From: Tubiluchus corallicola
Lineage: Eukaryota; Priapulida; Priapulimorpha; Priapulimorphida; Tubiluchidae
Direction of reading: 5' to 3'
Assembly (NCBI GenBank): GCA_030141605.1
Contig: JAQGDQ010000083.1
Location: 1-64,000 of the forward strand
Length of the DNA stretch: 64,000 bases
Positions 1 to 12,700 of this stretch are shown piece after piece. The notes beneath the pieces were generated by a model, which saw only the letters and a program-made list of their open reading frames with translations, was not told the DNA's origin and made no database searches. The translations under genes were made by a program, and so were the position numbers. How positions within the stretch are numbered: the stretch's first letter is position 1; every line of letters starts with the position of its first letter.

Positions 1-481
1 CACACACACACATGAAGCCTTATACTTACAACAATAATAACATCAATGACTAATGAATGAAGAATGAGACAATGAAAAATTTTCATCCAATCAGAATTTG
101 AACCCAACAATGGACTGAAACATAGTGTATTTTAAATTCTTTTTCATGTAAGTAGAGCTCCTGCCAAAAGTTAAAAAGTAGACTGTCTTCAGCTTTTGTT
201 AATTGATTTCTACACATAACTGTACATATCCCATAATTCAATGGGGAGTGTGATGTATTAGCAACTTAATAGACCAAATTTGAAGTTAAATAAGTAAAAC
301 AGGACTTTATAGCAAACAAATAAACAAACATACACAAACACACTTCATAGAAATAGAGATTAATTGCAGATTTGTACAATTTGCAGCAATTTTATAGTAT
401 GTATAATAACATGAAAGCTAATGAAAAGTGCAAAACGAATGACACACGACAAACCAAATAAAAAATTATCAACATGCACAC

Positions 482-3400
482 CTGGACACAGAATCTTGAA
501 GACACACAATCATTTGTTGTATAACAGGAGCATACTCCACATCAACAATAGGTAAATCTCCAACAAGTACCTGTATTATAAAAAACATTCACATAAGATT
601 CTACAGTGTATTAAAGTTCGGACCAAAATACTTTTTACAAAGAAGAATTTAGATGACTTGACTGTTGCAAGAATGTTGATATTTTGTCGCACTGCTTTTG
701 AGAGTAATGAAGCATTCATACTAACAAATTTTCTCGCCAAGTAACTCGCAAGCACGTTCAGACTAAAGAACAAAATTCTCCAACATGAAGTAAGCACCAG
801 CTGATACTCCTCCTCTATTCACTGGGAGCCGTGTCAAGAGTAACTCGCTGAGACTGTTCACACTAAACAGGAAATCATTTCGTAGCAACTGTCTGAAAGT
901 GTGCAATGACTTGTCGATAGTAACTCGCAAAGCAGTTCACACTTGCAAGTTTGGTGTTAGAGAAAAACTCCCAACAGAAAACTCGCTAGTCTGAATGCAC
1001 CCTTAGTTTTATCATAGCGGCATTGTCTCGTATCTTTAATCTGTGGATTTCTAAATTTAATGCACAGAATGTCAGGTTAGTAATTGTGATAGTTGTTTGC
1101 TAAACTTCAACTAGTCCTATTGTAGGAGTGCTATGCAATCTAGAATCACCGAAAAGAGTGATATGATATATTTTACTATATTATGTAACAGTGCGTGTGT
1201 GTGGGTGTGTGTGTGCGCGTGCGTGCATGCACGTGTGTGTAACAGCCAGTAAAAAGAAACATTAAAGTAACAGCAAGTGCTTCACTGCCACCATTACTGT
1301 AACCCCCCACCCCCCCCCACCCCCGTCCCACCTTTGAATAGTTTCCATGTTCCTCTCATGCTGTCTCCCCTCTTCAGGCAAATTCGAAAACTGAATAGGA
1401 TTAATTAAAACACCAAAAAATTGTCATAAAAGGCAAGAAAGCCCTTTACTTACATAAAGCTAGAAAATGTGTCTTTTCTATTTACATGAGTATTGCAGGC
1501 AAGAAAGCGTAATACTAAGTAATACAAGTAAGATAATACTAAGTAATATGCCTTCAAAAAAGTCTGTGCAAAGATGCAATTTAGCTATTGGCCAAAAAAA
1601 AACAGCCCATATGATACATTTGAAAAACATGGCCAGCACACACAGTTAAAACAAGTAACGCCGGAAATTTCCTAAAATACATAAATATACCAAGGCGTCA
1701 GAATGTCTTCCAAACTGTCAACCACCTACCTGCTAAAAGCTTCAATGATAAAATTACTTACAACAAAAACCCAGGCAAACTTGTTTTACAGGTCATTCAA
1801 AACAGTAGGTACCTTTAAAAGATCTTTAACATTTTCCTTGTTAACACTAATAGTTGGATTAGCAGGAAAATCTAGCAGAATAAAATTGTCCTCTTTTTTT
1901 CTGGCAACAAGTGGTCCACTTAGCGTATCAAATGTAATCTCTGTAAATTCGTTACCTGTAATAATTTACATAGCTGTAGATATATTCACTAGCTGCCTTT
2001 TAATTTCAGACCCCCCTATCATAATGATTATCAATTTCACAAATATTTAGAGCCTAATCGTAGCATTAGTGGATTAGCAATACAATCAAATATTGCAATG
2101 CCTAATTGTAATTTCATTATTGGAATAGAATATGGTTTAGAATATGGTTAACAGGCACTATTTTCCTTTTCCAATTTTTTAAAGTGCAGATGAAAAGAAG
2201 GGAAAGCTGACAGTCTCCTAAGAAAATGCCAAATATGATGAGAACTGAAAACAGCGGAATGCTTTAAGTCCTAAAATGCAAAAAAGGCACACAATCTAAA
2301 AAAACAATAGAAGAAAAAAAGCAAAACTGCATGGAAGCTTATTTGAAGTAAACGCATTAGCACACAAATAAATTCACAGTGAATTCGTTTGGTATTAGGT
2401 TGGCAAATAAAAACTCCCTGATTTTCAAGACAACGTGAAAAATACTTAAGGGATCGACATAGAAGCCAGAGCCATACCGCTTCAGCTCAGCTCCAGTCGG
2501 TTTATTTCTACAGGCGACCTAGCAGATAAGAAACCCAGCTTTAGTCGTGCCAGCCGCTCGGTGACGGAAGTCGAGGTAGCTGACATTTTTGCCAGCTGTG
2601 AAGATTTTTGCTCTTGCGAACAAGTCACTGGCATAGCAGTGTCCAGTTTTTTTGCTAGATTACTGCTGTGTTTACCTGTTTTGAGGGCAGATTTCTTTTA
2701 TTTTAGAGTTCTGCCTGCCCAATGTCTACAATTGACATAACGGGCTTATGATGATGATGAAATCACTGGTCGCAATGCGGTCATATTGTACGTGTGCTGG
2801 CAGAGATACTAAACTTCAGAAATATTTGAATGAGAAAGCAGTCAATTCAAAATTAAATAAAATGCACAAATAGGCAACATTAGCCACACGTATTGGATCA
2901 TTTTGGTATTTTAGTATTGATTTGTTGGTAATCCAGATAAGCCTTGCCAAGGGTTGGATTTAAATTATATTTGCAATAAATCCATTGCTAGAGTTGCCAG
3001 ATTATAAGCCAGGAGATTTTTTTTAACATTGTGAGTACATAAAATATGAGAGATATAGAGAGATATATGGCATATAAAGGGGTGTGCTGTCGAATCACTT
3101 AAGCCAGTTCACAAATAAAACTATTCAAACTAACGCTAAATTGTTGCTGCAGGACATAAGAATCAAAATCTGTCATTCTTAATGGTGAACTCCAGCTGGC
3201 TGATTTACTGTGAGTGTCAGCTGATGTAGTAGCACTGACTCAGGTTCAGCTTCTAGATTTACATTTCTGTCCTGCTTAGCAAACTTACCAACACAAGAGA
3301 AAAGCACCGTGGCAGCAGCAAGAGTGGCATGACCACACAGTTGGATTTCACAGGCAGGGGTAAACCATCGCAGGCCAAACCGGGAAGAATTCTTGAACGA

Positions 3401-4399
3401 ATCGTTTTCTGTTGGCAGTGCAATGAAACAGGTTTCCGACAAGTTCATTTCGAAAGCAATTTTTTGCATTTTTGCATCGTCGATTACCTAAAATAGAATA
3501 ACCGAATGACTATATACATCACAATGTCTACAGCCATTTAATAATATAACCCAAGAAATGCAGATTACACCACAATTCAACTAATAAAAACAACACAGCC
3601 TTCGGACTGTTTGGAATAGATTTTGAACATATAACATATCTCCTGTTTTGTACAGTTCAAATAATACTCAGAATATCTATTCGAATTGCAGAAAGAAACT
3701 ACAAAGCCTCCGTAGAAACGGAAACAACAACAACAACAACAACAAAATGCATTTTCTGCATTGATACTCATTGTAATTGTCACTTAAAATTATACTAAAT
3801 CTTCATGAAAAACACCTACTATTATAATAGATCCAAATACAAACATAACTTAAAGGCACAGTCACCATTATCCTGACATTATTATGACTGATGTTATAAG
3901 TTTAATTGATTACAAATTGATTTCAGCTGTGACTAAATGGACACTTTTGTTTTCAACTAACTTGTTAAATTTGTTTCAATATTTCTAAAAATAAACCAGT
4001 GATTTTTATTATGCAAGCCTGCGATTTAAATATTATAATATAATGATTTATTTATTGTAACACAGTTAATTCATTGAGTTAATCACATAAATAAATAACA
4101 AAAACATTATCAGTTAGTAGTTAAAAACTCATATCTTTACATAAATAAGAGTGCGATTAAGACACATACATTGACTGAGTTTGTGCTACAGGACCACAAG
4201 TTATTTGCAGTGAAGAACAGTGCAATAAAAATAGCTGAAAACAAATTAAGACGAAAAGTTTGTTAATGACAGATCATCATTAATTTACCTGATTGTGTGA
4301 CACTAGACATACAGCAGCAGCATTTCCAGCAAATGCCTGGCTTGTGAAAGCATCCACCACATATAAAGGCAAAGTGCATCCCTTATTTAAACTTGTCAT
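482..4399 (-). CDS. PBLD: PBLD-like PhzF-fold protein, copy A (exons 1-4, 3' part off the window)
   Basis: Exons on the minus strand are 4399-4289, 3487-3289, 1955-1813 and 570-482, with GT donors and AG acceptors and matching phases. Together they encode the N-terminal 180 or so residues of a PhzF/PBLD family protein, a diaminopimelate-epimerase-like fold. Visible family marks are the YVVDAFTSQAFAGNAAAV start, MNLSETCFI (the Glu aligned with the PhzF catalytic Glu), FGLRWFTPA, LCGHATLAAA and TLSGPL. Animal PBLD is cytosolic; its substrate is not established. An acceptor-like CAACAG lies just before ACCAAGATG, so a 5' non-coding exon or leader probably joins six bases ahead of the start. Exons 5-7 must lie left of base 1, by comparison with copy B. 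Coding sequence is identical to copy B over all four exons as far as I compared. Whether copy A is intact cannot be judged here. Confidence 0.9.
1191..1330. repeat. GT-rich microsatellite and poly-C tract (intron 3, copy A)
   Basis: A (GT)n/(GTGC) run is followed about 60 bases later by a C-rich run. Copies of the same block are at 15,578-15,716 (two C fewer) and 30,543-30,680. The poly-C length change is one of the few differences between copies A and B here. Confidence 0.8.
2465..2935. repeat. Dispersed ~470-bp repeat, intron 2 of copy A
   Basis: The block starting AGCCAGAGCC and including GCCGATAAGAAACC-like and TTTTGCCAGCTG motifs recurs at 11,685-12,165, 16,852-17,322, 26,637-27,115 and 32,070-32,530. 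It is present twice per duplicated unit, so it spread before the triplication. In the forward direction the copies share a partly kept frame (STVDLADKK.SFSRAS). I do not recognise the family. Confidence 0.7.
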
Positions 4400-4534
4400 C
4401 TTGGTCTGTTGAGTAGAAACTAATGGCAAATATGCAGCTACAAATTTTGAATATAGTATGATGTCTGTATCAAATTGCCTAATGTACATGTTAGATCATA
4501 AATCTGTACCAAAAACCTAAATACGTCAGCCTAG

Positions 4535-5010
4535 TTGACAGCCTCTTGGTTTTTTGTCGTTTCAAGAGCTTTATGCAATACCATAGGAAGAGGAGGTAAT
4601 CTTACTGTTAGTGTGTGCCCAATCCAAAGCAATTTTCTTACTTGTATTTGTCTACTACCAGGAATCTTCTTGACTGCATTATACAGATCATCATTGGATA
4701 TTCTATCAGGCGATTTAATTGCGAGTAATTTCCTATAGAGACGTCTTCGAAAAGCATCAACTGTCCTTCTGTTGCTTAACTTTTATTGTCCATAGCTCAG
4801 CAGTGTACAAAAACACAGATTCAACTAAAGTTGAAAGAATCCGGACTCTGGTTTCAAGAGAAAGTCTATTGTTATCAAAAATCATTGAGATATGTGAATA
4901 AGCAGACAATTTAAGAATTTTCCTTCTTTGTATGTGGGCATCGGTGTCTTACAAGTTACCAAGTTATTTACATCTTTTCCACGAATCATTACCGCATCTT
5001 CAATTTCAAT
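4535..5010 (-). mobile_element. LINE reverse transcriptase fragment (decayed)
   Basis: Minus-strand translation, with stops and shifts, gives IQRRKILKLSAYSHI then SLETRVRILSTLVESVFLYT, matching the thumb region of the longer reverse transcriptase ORF at 37,681-38,778 (SLETKIRIFSALVETVFLYN). The same relic is at 18,922-19,397 in unit 2 and 37,050-37,500 in unit 3, so it predates the triplication. Confidence 0.75.
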
Positions 5011-5419
5011 TTTGTTCTATTGCACAAATACAATAGCGTATCATGGCAAAAAATTACAATTGCAAAAAAGTCAAAGTACAAGAAACACGAAAAACAACAA
5101 ATACAGATGCAATTATGCAACATTGCAAAACCACGAGTTTGTACAACTTACTTAAATCTAATAAGAAATTATGTGCTCTTATGAAATAAAACTTTATGCT
5201 ACAACTACAAAGTAGTAGTAAAAACACAAAACCTAAATAATTAATATAATCACAAACGAGATTAAATTACACAATCACAGCACAAGGTTTATCCAGCACT
5301 CACAGATTACCACCAAGATATAACTGCCTTTTTTATCACATTCATTTAAGCAGTTTCCAAAGTGAATAAGGTCTTCTGGGTTTGCAATTAGAAAAAAACC
5401 ACATTACTGAGTATATGTT

Positions 5420-5960
5420 ACCTTTTTGCAAAGATATATTTATGCTCATATTTTTGTCTAATATCTTTATACAAAAGACAAGTAAAAAGGTAATATAATT
5501 TGTTTTCTACTAATTTTGAGCTATTGTTGTGACAGTATTGACAAAGCCTTTCACGCCCTTTTTTATTTTGATATCTAAATCATTCTATTTCCAGGTCATA
5601 TTCGCTGTTACGTAATTTCGTAATCATTTGTCGCTGTTTCTCATTAGAAATAATTTTGAAATAATCTTCTAATTCATTACTGATTTTTACATATCTATAA
5701 AATCTTAGTTTGTTTTTGCCATCACTGTGTCTAGGATCATTATGTAGCTTTGTAAAAAATAGTTTTCTGTACATTGATTTAAGTTTATTACAAAATTCTT
5801 TTAATATGCAATTCAGATGCATTTTATCAATTTCATCTACACCACATGTTTGAAATCCTGGAAAATTTGCCCAATTTGTATAAAGCTGTTTCACTTCTTC
5901 ATGAGACTGGTAACTATACACATTTTTAAATAATGTATTCCTTGACTTTATCTGTGTCAT
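5420..5960 (-). mobile_element. Non-LTR retrotransposon C-terminal fragment (decayed)
   Basis: The minus frame reads KNKLRFYRYVKISNELEDYF, MITKLRNSEYDLEIERFRYQ, LCQYCHNN and a CLLYKDIRQKYE end, typical of the cysteine-containing region downstream of reverse transcriptase in LINE ORF2 proteins. It lies inside an approximately 1-kb stretch (about 5,000-6,010) that interrupts the older LINE relic and has no counterpart in unit 3. A matching copy is at 19,807-20,347; both have lost the rest of the element. Confidence 0.75.
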
Positions 5961-6059
5961 TAAAAGATATTTAGGAAGAATTGTTGATGTTTAAATTAGC
6001 AGTGGGTATAACGTATTCTTTGGTCTTTGTATTGTTCACTTTAAGATTATATTTTTCTA

Positions 6060-7030
6060 TACGATGAGTGTTGTACATTTTACATCTTGCAGTTCCTCAA
6101 CTTCCTCTATGTCATGTCGCTGCAGTTGCGGTTCTCCAGTAAGCACATGTTGTTTCGTTGTTTCCTCGGTGTTAACTCTATCTGGTTAGATAGGCACAAA
6201 GGAATATTATCGCGCAAGACACAAGTAACGTAATCAGCATTGATGTTAATCAACCATTTATGACTGTTACTATTTTGGCTAAATTCCCAGCACGACACCT
6301 CTTCTTTTTCTTGTTTCCATTGCTATTTGAACAAATTCCACCTACTGCTTTGCTATTTGTGCATCTTCTGACTCAATCAGACTTTGGAAATTTACTTCTG
6401 TAGTTGGTAGCACATTTCTTATAACCGTCTGAATAGATCCTCTGTCTTTACCACATAGCGGACACCATATATCTCCTTTAAACTTACTTCTATAATTACA
6501 TTTTAGTGGTAGCATATTAAGCTTTATCTCTAAAACCCTTTTTGTCTGTTCTAGTGTTAACTCAGTTATATACTGCTTGGGTTTATCATGCTCAGCTCAT
6601 AAGATAAGAACCTTAACTTAGTTCTTGAGTATATCTGGTGATGTGCAGTAATTTTAATAATTTTTTTACGTTTTCTTTTACACGTTTCTTCCAGGCTGAC
6701 TTTTTAAGAGTCTTTATATGTACAAACTGTATACCTACAGCATATACTTATGTACAATGTTCTATTAGCATACCCCTATAACTAGTTGACACCTTCTGTG
6801 ATAATACTAGTTTTTGTAACATATCCTTCTGAATTTCTTCCATCCTACCCATTTCTACTTTTGTTACTTCACTCCATGTTTCTGTATTATAAATCACTGG
6901 TATCATAACTGACTGTAAGAGGTTCAGCCTTATCTGTATTGCAAACCTACCAATTTTGTTTATATCACTCAAATTTAAAATATCCCTCACGATGCATCCC
7001 ACTTTTTCACACATCCCACAACGGGATATC
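6060..7030 (-). mobile_element. Mosaic of non-LTR retrotransposon remnants
   Basis: Pieces readable on the minus strand: IRLNLLQSVMIPVIYNTETW with MGRMEEIQKDMLQKL (thumb region of a LINE polymerase), LPLKCNYRSKFKGDIWCPLC (downstream zinc-knuckle region), and EKYNLKVNNTKTKEY (palm-domain end). Frames are broken between them. The same mosaic is in unit 2 at 20,450-21,425. Confidence 0.65.
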
Positions 7031-7039
7031 TTCAACAGG

Positions 7040-9339
7040 AAAACCGATCGTTTGGCAACGCGTTGACAGCGTATTTACGACGACTCTCATATCAGACACC
7101 ACACACCACAAAAGTATTAACAATGTTAATTTTTTTAACGATAAATTGCTGTGATTGTTCATTTATTAATTTTAGCAAGACTTAAATAATTGCTTGCATA
7201 GTAGGTGAGCATTTCTCTTATTTGTCAATAAGCAGCCTAATACGAAAAAACTTTACCATAAATATGTATTATGCACATAAACAGACACCTAAAATGAGAT
7301 TAAATAAAGTAGAATGTTAACAAACTACCACTTCTTCTGTAAAAAAACAAAACAAATTGCATGACTGTATAACAAAAATCACAACAAATTACGGAAAAAT
7401 AACATCAGCTAACAACAAAAAGAGGCTGTGATTAAGTAAAGTGCATGAAGGAAACAGTGAAAGTGCATTTGATAAGTCACATCAAATGAGACAGCAACAA
7501 GATTTATCAACTTTTTGACTTTTTCCAATTTTTATTTATTATACAATGAGTAGCATCACCTGCACTTAGTATGATATCTTATGAGTTCACTTGTTCATTT
7601 CTATACATTGTGGTACTCTGTCAACTGGTAATAGTAAATCATTTTATCGTACAGTTATTGTAAGCTATTATATAGAAAACTCCCACATGTAGCTGTTCTT
7701 ACTGTTGAGACAGACCTCATGCAACAATTTAAGTGTTCTTAGAGATTGTGTACATGCGAGTTTGATGTGACAAGAGAAACAAGCAAGATTCTAGCATATT
7801 ACTGGCTGCATATTGTTTGCAAATTAAAGTTTTTATTAAATAAAATATGCAGTAATATAACTTTTGATCACTGACTTCCAGAAATCTTAAGTGTGTGGCA
7901 ATGAGCTATTCTGATAAATTGATATTGCTTCATGATATCTAACATATACAACATTAGAATTGTACTATAAAATGCCCCCTTATTCTTGCCAGGAATTTAA
8001 ACATATAAGGAACTGCATTTTCTGCTTTGAGTTCATTTATTGTAACACAGAAACATAGTTAAAGTTTAAATAAACAAGAATAATCTCATTAAAGAAACGA
8101 AAATAATTTCATTTTAATTATTCAATCCACGATTTATACAGCTATAAATATGACTGTAATCAAAAAGTATAGCTTAGTGCATCTGTAACTTGGTAATCTG
8201 CTTTAAGCAGAAACCTGTTAACTTATTTCCTATCCTGTTTCATCCTGTTTACAAAAAATATAATTTCATCTTAATGTGGACTTGGTCCACGATTTATAAA
8301 GCCACAAAAATTACTGTAATCAAATAACACAGCAGTAACTTGATAATCCACTTTAAGCAGAAACGTATTAACTCATTTGGCACAATTAACAAAATAATGC
8401 TGTATTTTCATTCAAATATAGAAACTGCATGGCGCATATAACCACCATTATTATAGTCCTAAGCCGCTTTAAGCGAGAACAAGATAATTTATTTGGCACA
8501 ATTGATAAAATATTACTCAATCCTCTACCCTAATAAAGGAACAATGTGGCACATTTAAATTCTAAAATATAAAACCTACAATAATTAACTTCAGAAATGG
8601 GCAAAAAAGGCAAGGTCAACTTTGGTCCATAAGTAAAACTTCCCAAATGCATAACAATAGTGGTGTAGTTCTAGCTGGTATATAGAGAAAAGATAGTGTA
8701 TATCAACAACAACAAAAACGTCCATCCCACTTAGTGCATAGAACATAAAATAATATTTCTATTAAAACTGCACATAATCCTTTGACTAAAATTGTAAAAT
8801 TATTATAGGGAACAACACTATTTCAGAATTCCACTCAGTCCATTACATGCTAAAAGCTTATTTTAATTTTCCCTTAAAAGGAGCATTTCTAAATAAAAAC
8901 ATAAAAATGATAAAATAATCACTGATCATAAGAGAACATTATACACCATTCTATTTTCCCTTAAAGGAACTCTTTTTTATATTAACTACACACTGCTACA
9001 GTCTACCTTCGTTCTATTTTCTAGCACTTACCTGACATGAAAATGATAAACAGGGTTGCTTTTTATATGAAATTTATTCGAATATACGATAATTTGATGC
9101 TTCATACCATACAAAAAAACAGACTGTATGATAACAGATAATTACAGGATAATTTAGATATGAAAATACATTACTGCTTACCGTGGAAATGTAAATAAAT
9201 TTTGATTTTGTTGTAGTTCAAACCATGCTGGTTGCAAATTAGTGGTAACAGTTTTCAGAAAACAGCAGTAATTTCAAAAGAGAGTAGTTTAACAAACGGT
9301 AAAAATTAAAGAATAAATTTTATATTACGAAATTTTTTA
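7040..9339. other. Intergenic stretch between copies A and B, nothing recognised
   Basis: AT-rich sequence without splice-framed coding segments or known repeats. It contains the array junction at 8083 and the 3' flank of copy B. The motif TTTAAGC(A/G)GAAAC recurs several times at 8,200-8,480. The homologous stretch in unit 3 is 21,430-23,700. Confidence 0.6.
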
Positions 9340-9480
9340 TCAGTCATAGGATCTGTGGAATGGTTTACCTCAAAGGGAAGCAGTTACAGTTAATCAGTTT
9401 AAAGGGGCCATTCATAGTTGTCAAATGGCCATGATGACAACGATCAGGCTTCGTTCTGCACATGCAGGAATTAGCAACAT
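9340..9480 (+). mobile_element. Short LINE 3' coding fragment in the 3' flank of copy B
   Basis: The plus frame reads DLWNGLPQREAVTVNQFKGA, matching the WN.LP..V...S...FK motif at the C-terminus of CR1/Jockey-type ORF2 proteins. The block of about 190 bases (9,283-9,475) is missing at the same place in unit 3 (near 23,695), so it is an insertion in unit 2. Confidence 0.55.
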
Positions 9481-9737
9481 TCTATTGTGTTTTGATAAAC
9501 TTAATTTTACACTTGCTAATGGTACTTTTTGGTGTTATGGTTACTTATTAAATGCATAATTATACAATGATAATAATAATTTGCTGCAAATACACAGTAA
9601 TTTTGAATTTTGCATGAAAATGCGATAATATGGTGGAAAATACTATAATTTTTAGCCTCCAAAACAATAATCTTTATCAACCAGAATGGCAACACTGTGA
9701 TAAAGCAATCAGATTAAGTACGATTCCATGATTTAGA

Positions 9738-12700
9738 CTACAAATGGATCTTTCCTTCTATAATGACTACAGACTTGCCTCCAATCTCGACTCTTTTGTC
9801 TTCTCGTACATTCACGTAGACATCTCCTCCTCTTTTTGAGCACTGACGAGCTACAAAAACGCACAAAGCACATGACAAAATAACAACTTTGCAACTTTAC
9901 TTTGGTATTGTTCATAAGAAACAAAGAGATGATTTCAACAAGCGAAATAAAAATCAATGATGCACCCACCTATTCATTCATTCATTCATTCAATCAATCA
10001 TTACATTCATTCACGGAAATTTATTAGGCCTATATATTTACTTACTTGTTTATGTTTTATATTTATTTGCAAATGAGGCAATATGGTGATATGAAACTGC
10101 ACATGAAACTGAATTTAGATCAATAAATGAACCTCCAAAGCAAAATTATAATGTCATGCAAGTGAAACAGCTTCAGCACCTAAATTCAGCCCGAAAATCA
10201 ACTTGTGCAAGTCACAATTAATAACATATTTGTTTTGGTATACATTTATCAAAAGTAAAATACATGCAAAAACCAAAAGCCCTAAAATCACGTAGAATTG
10301 TGTACAAGAATAATAATCCCTTTACAGATCATTTTTATATATCTACCAAGAATGTTTAGAACATATATATATAGGTCCATCGTCTGGAAAATAAGTAAGA
10401 GAGTGTGCATATGCATTAAAACCTACAAAACTATCAAATCTTTAAACTTTTTGCTGAAAATTGTCTTAAAATCTCTAAATCTCTTGTTTTTTAATTACTA
10501 ACAAAAATTATTTTTCATTGTATTAATTATTTATACTAAAACTACATTGCTGTATAAAAATTTTTATACGAATAAAAGATTATTATTAATAATAATACAA
10601 ATGTGCAAAAACAGCAAATTTCAAATGATGCAGAACTCACAGTCGAAGACATATATGTACATAGCAGATGTGCTATGTAGCCAAGGAAATAAGGTCAAAC
10701 TCAGTTCACACATATTCCTGGAGCTGTGCTGGGCCCTGCTAGCTGTCTAAACGTACTAGACTAAGCGATAATACACTTCGCCAGAGTTTAAATGGAGTGC
10801 TAGATATTAATGATAAATATGTATGTCAAATAGGCATAAGCCAGTTCAAAAAATAGACATAATAGTACATCATGGAGGCGGTAAAAGGGTTAAGCAAGAT
10901 ACTGTTCCGGTAACATATGCTGCACAAGTCTATGTGATATGGTATTGCAGGGCAGTAATTATACTTTGTGACTGGCCACTAAAAATATATATTGTTCAAA
11001 ATAACAATTATATTTTCTAGCATTCTGTAATTTTTTGTGAAAAATTGTGTCAATTAAGATACAGTTATTTACAATGGCTGGAAATTTTCATTTTTTAACC
11101 TTTCGAGGACTTTACACACATTGAATTACAGTGTGCTGCACAATATTAAGTAAATCGAACCTATATCGCTCTTTGTCAGCATGGTAATAATCTTGCACAG
11201 AATTTAAATTGAGATCTACTGACATACTGAAAAACACACAAAATCAGATCATAAACGAATAAGCATCATAAGTTAAATTACAATAAACGTCATAAAGCAC
11301 CAAATTATCCTACCTTGAAAAGTTGATTTTCCCAGCACTTTTTGCCAGTAACAACCAAATACAGTGTGAGCCGACCCTAACATAGTCAGAAATTAGTTGA
11401 AGATTACTGGCATCAAACATTGCAAACTTTAAACATGCAAACATAATGAATTAAGATAGGCTTTTCATGTTTTTGAAAAAAACATTTCATGTTTTTGAAA
11501 ATCAGGCCTACAATGTATACTTTATTCACTGGAACTATTACCACATTAGTCCTTCTGCACTAGAACAGAAAAACCATAAAACTGGCAACTCCTTCAGTGA
11601 CATAGTGATTTTCAGTCAGACTTAAGACAGAAAATGTAAGACTAAAACAGAACAAAACTAAAACTAATCTTCATCTTAAAACTAGAGGCCAGAGCCATGT
11701 CGTTTCAGCTGAACTCCAGGCAATTCACTTCTACAGTCGACCTAGCCGATAAGAAACGCAGCTTTAGTCGCGCCAGCTGCTCAGAGATGGAAGTGGAGCC
11801 AGCCGACATTTTTGCCAGCTGCGAAGATTTTAGCTCTTGCGAACAAGCCACTGCCATAGCAGTGTCTAGTTTTTGCTGGATTACTGCTGTGTTTACCTGT
11901 CTTGAGGGTAGATTTCTTTTATTTTAGAGTTCTGCCTACGCAATGTCTACAACTGACATAACGGGCATGTGATGATGACGAAATCACTGGGTGAAATATG
12001 GCAAATGCAGTATGGATTCGTGGTCATACTGTGTGCGTGTGCTGGCAGAGATACTAACTTTGAAAAATTTTTTAATGAGAAAGCAGTCAATTCAAAATTA
12101 AACACACAAATATGCAACGTTAGACACACGTGTGGGATCATTTTAGTGTTTTGGTATTGATTTGGGCACCCTTGCAGTTTAGGTGGTTCTCTTCACACCC
12201 TACAACTTTCCTGTATCAGTCCCACTGCCGATACTCTATCTGTTTTCCACTCCAAACCTTGCCTGTGTCTTTCGCCCCGGTTACAAAAGAACACCAGTAG
12301 ATACGCCACTTACTGGCAAACATAGACACTGCAAAATGGAGCACATCGAGAACATTCCCCAGAAGCTCTTTTTAACTTTTTACTCAGCTAGCTAATTTAC
12401 TGTGTGAGTCAGCTGGTGTGGTAGCAACTGACGGTTGAATAATAAACATAATTTCTTTTGTTTAGCTTTACTTTAAAGCAAAGATAATTATAATTAATTC
12501 ATATATTTAAATAGTATGTCCATTCATTCTTACATAAACAATGCACATTGTTTACCACAAACTGGATCTTCAAGCAGTCCATCCCAGGGAAAAAAACAGC
12601 GGGAATAAAAGTCGTAGCCGGAGTCGGCCGGAGCTTTAACCGTCAAGTGGACACCGTGCAGTTTCATCTGGGACGTGTTAGCTGCAGGAAGAGCAAAACT

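Larger units (their letters stand above)
1..8083. repeat. Tandem duplicated unit 1 (right part)
   Basis: Contains PBLD copy A exons 1-4 and about 3.7 kb of sequence upstream of the gene. It matches 14,389-22,508 (unit 2) and, with insertions, 29,370-41,049 (unit 3). Similarity to unit 3 stops at 8083, where the next unit begins. The first ~5.2 kb differ from unit 2 at only a handful of positions (a poly-C length change near 1310, one G/A next to it, one T/C at 5179). Confidence 0.9.

Noticed and set aside
1703-2050. A 115-codon plus ORF, also at 16,090 and 31,314
   Set aside because: A shadow of PBLD exon 3 on the opposite strand; its conservation follows from the exon and recent duplication.
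10298-11020. Plus-strand ORFs in the 3' part of copy B
   Set aside because: AT-rich chance ORFs inside intron 6, not kept open in the copy C counterpart beyond what recent duplication explains.
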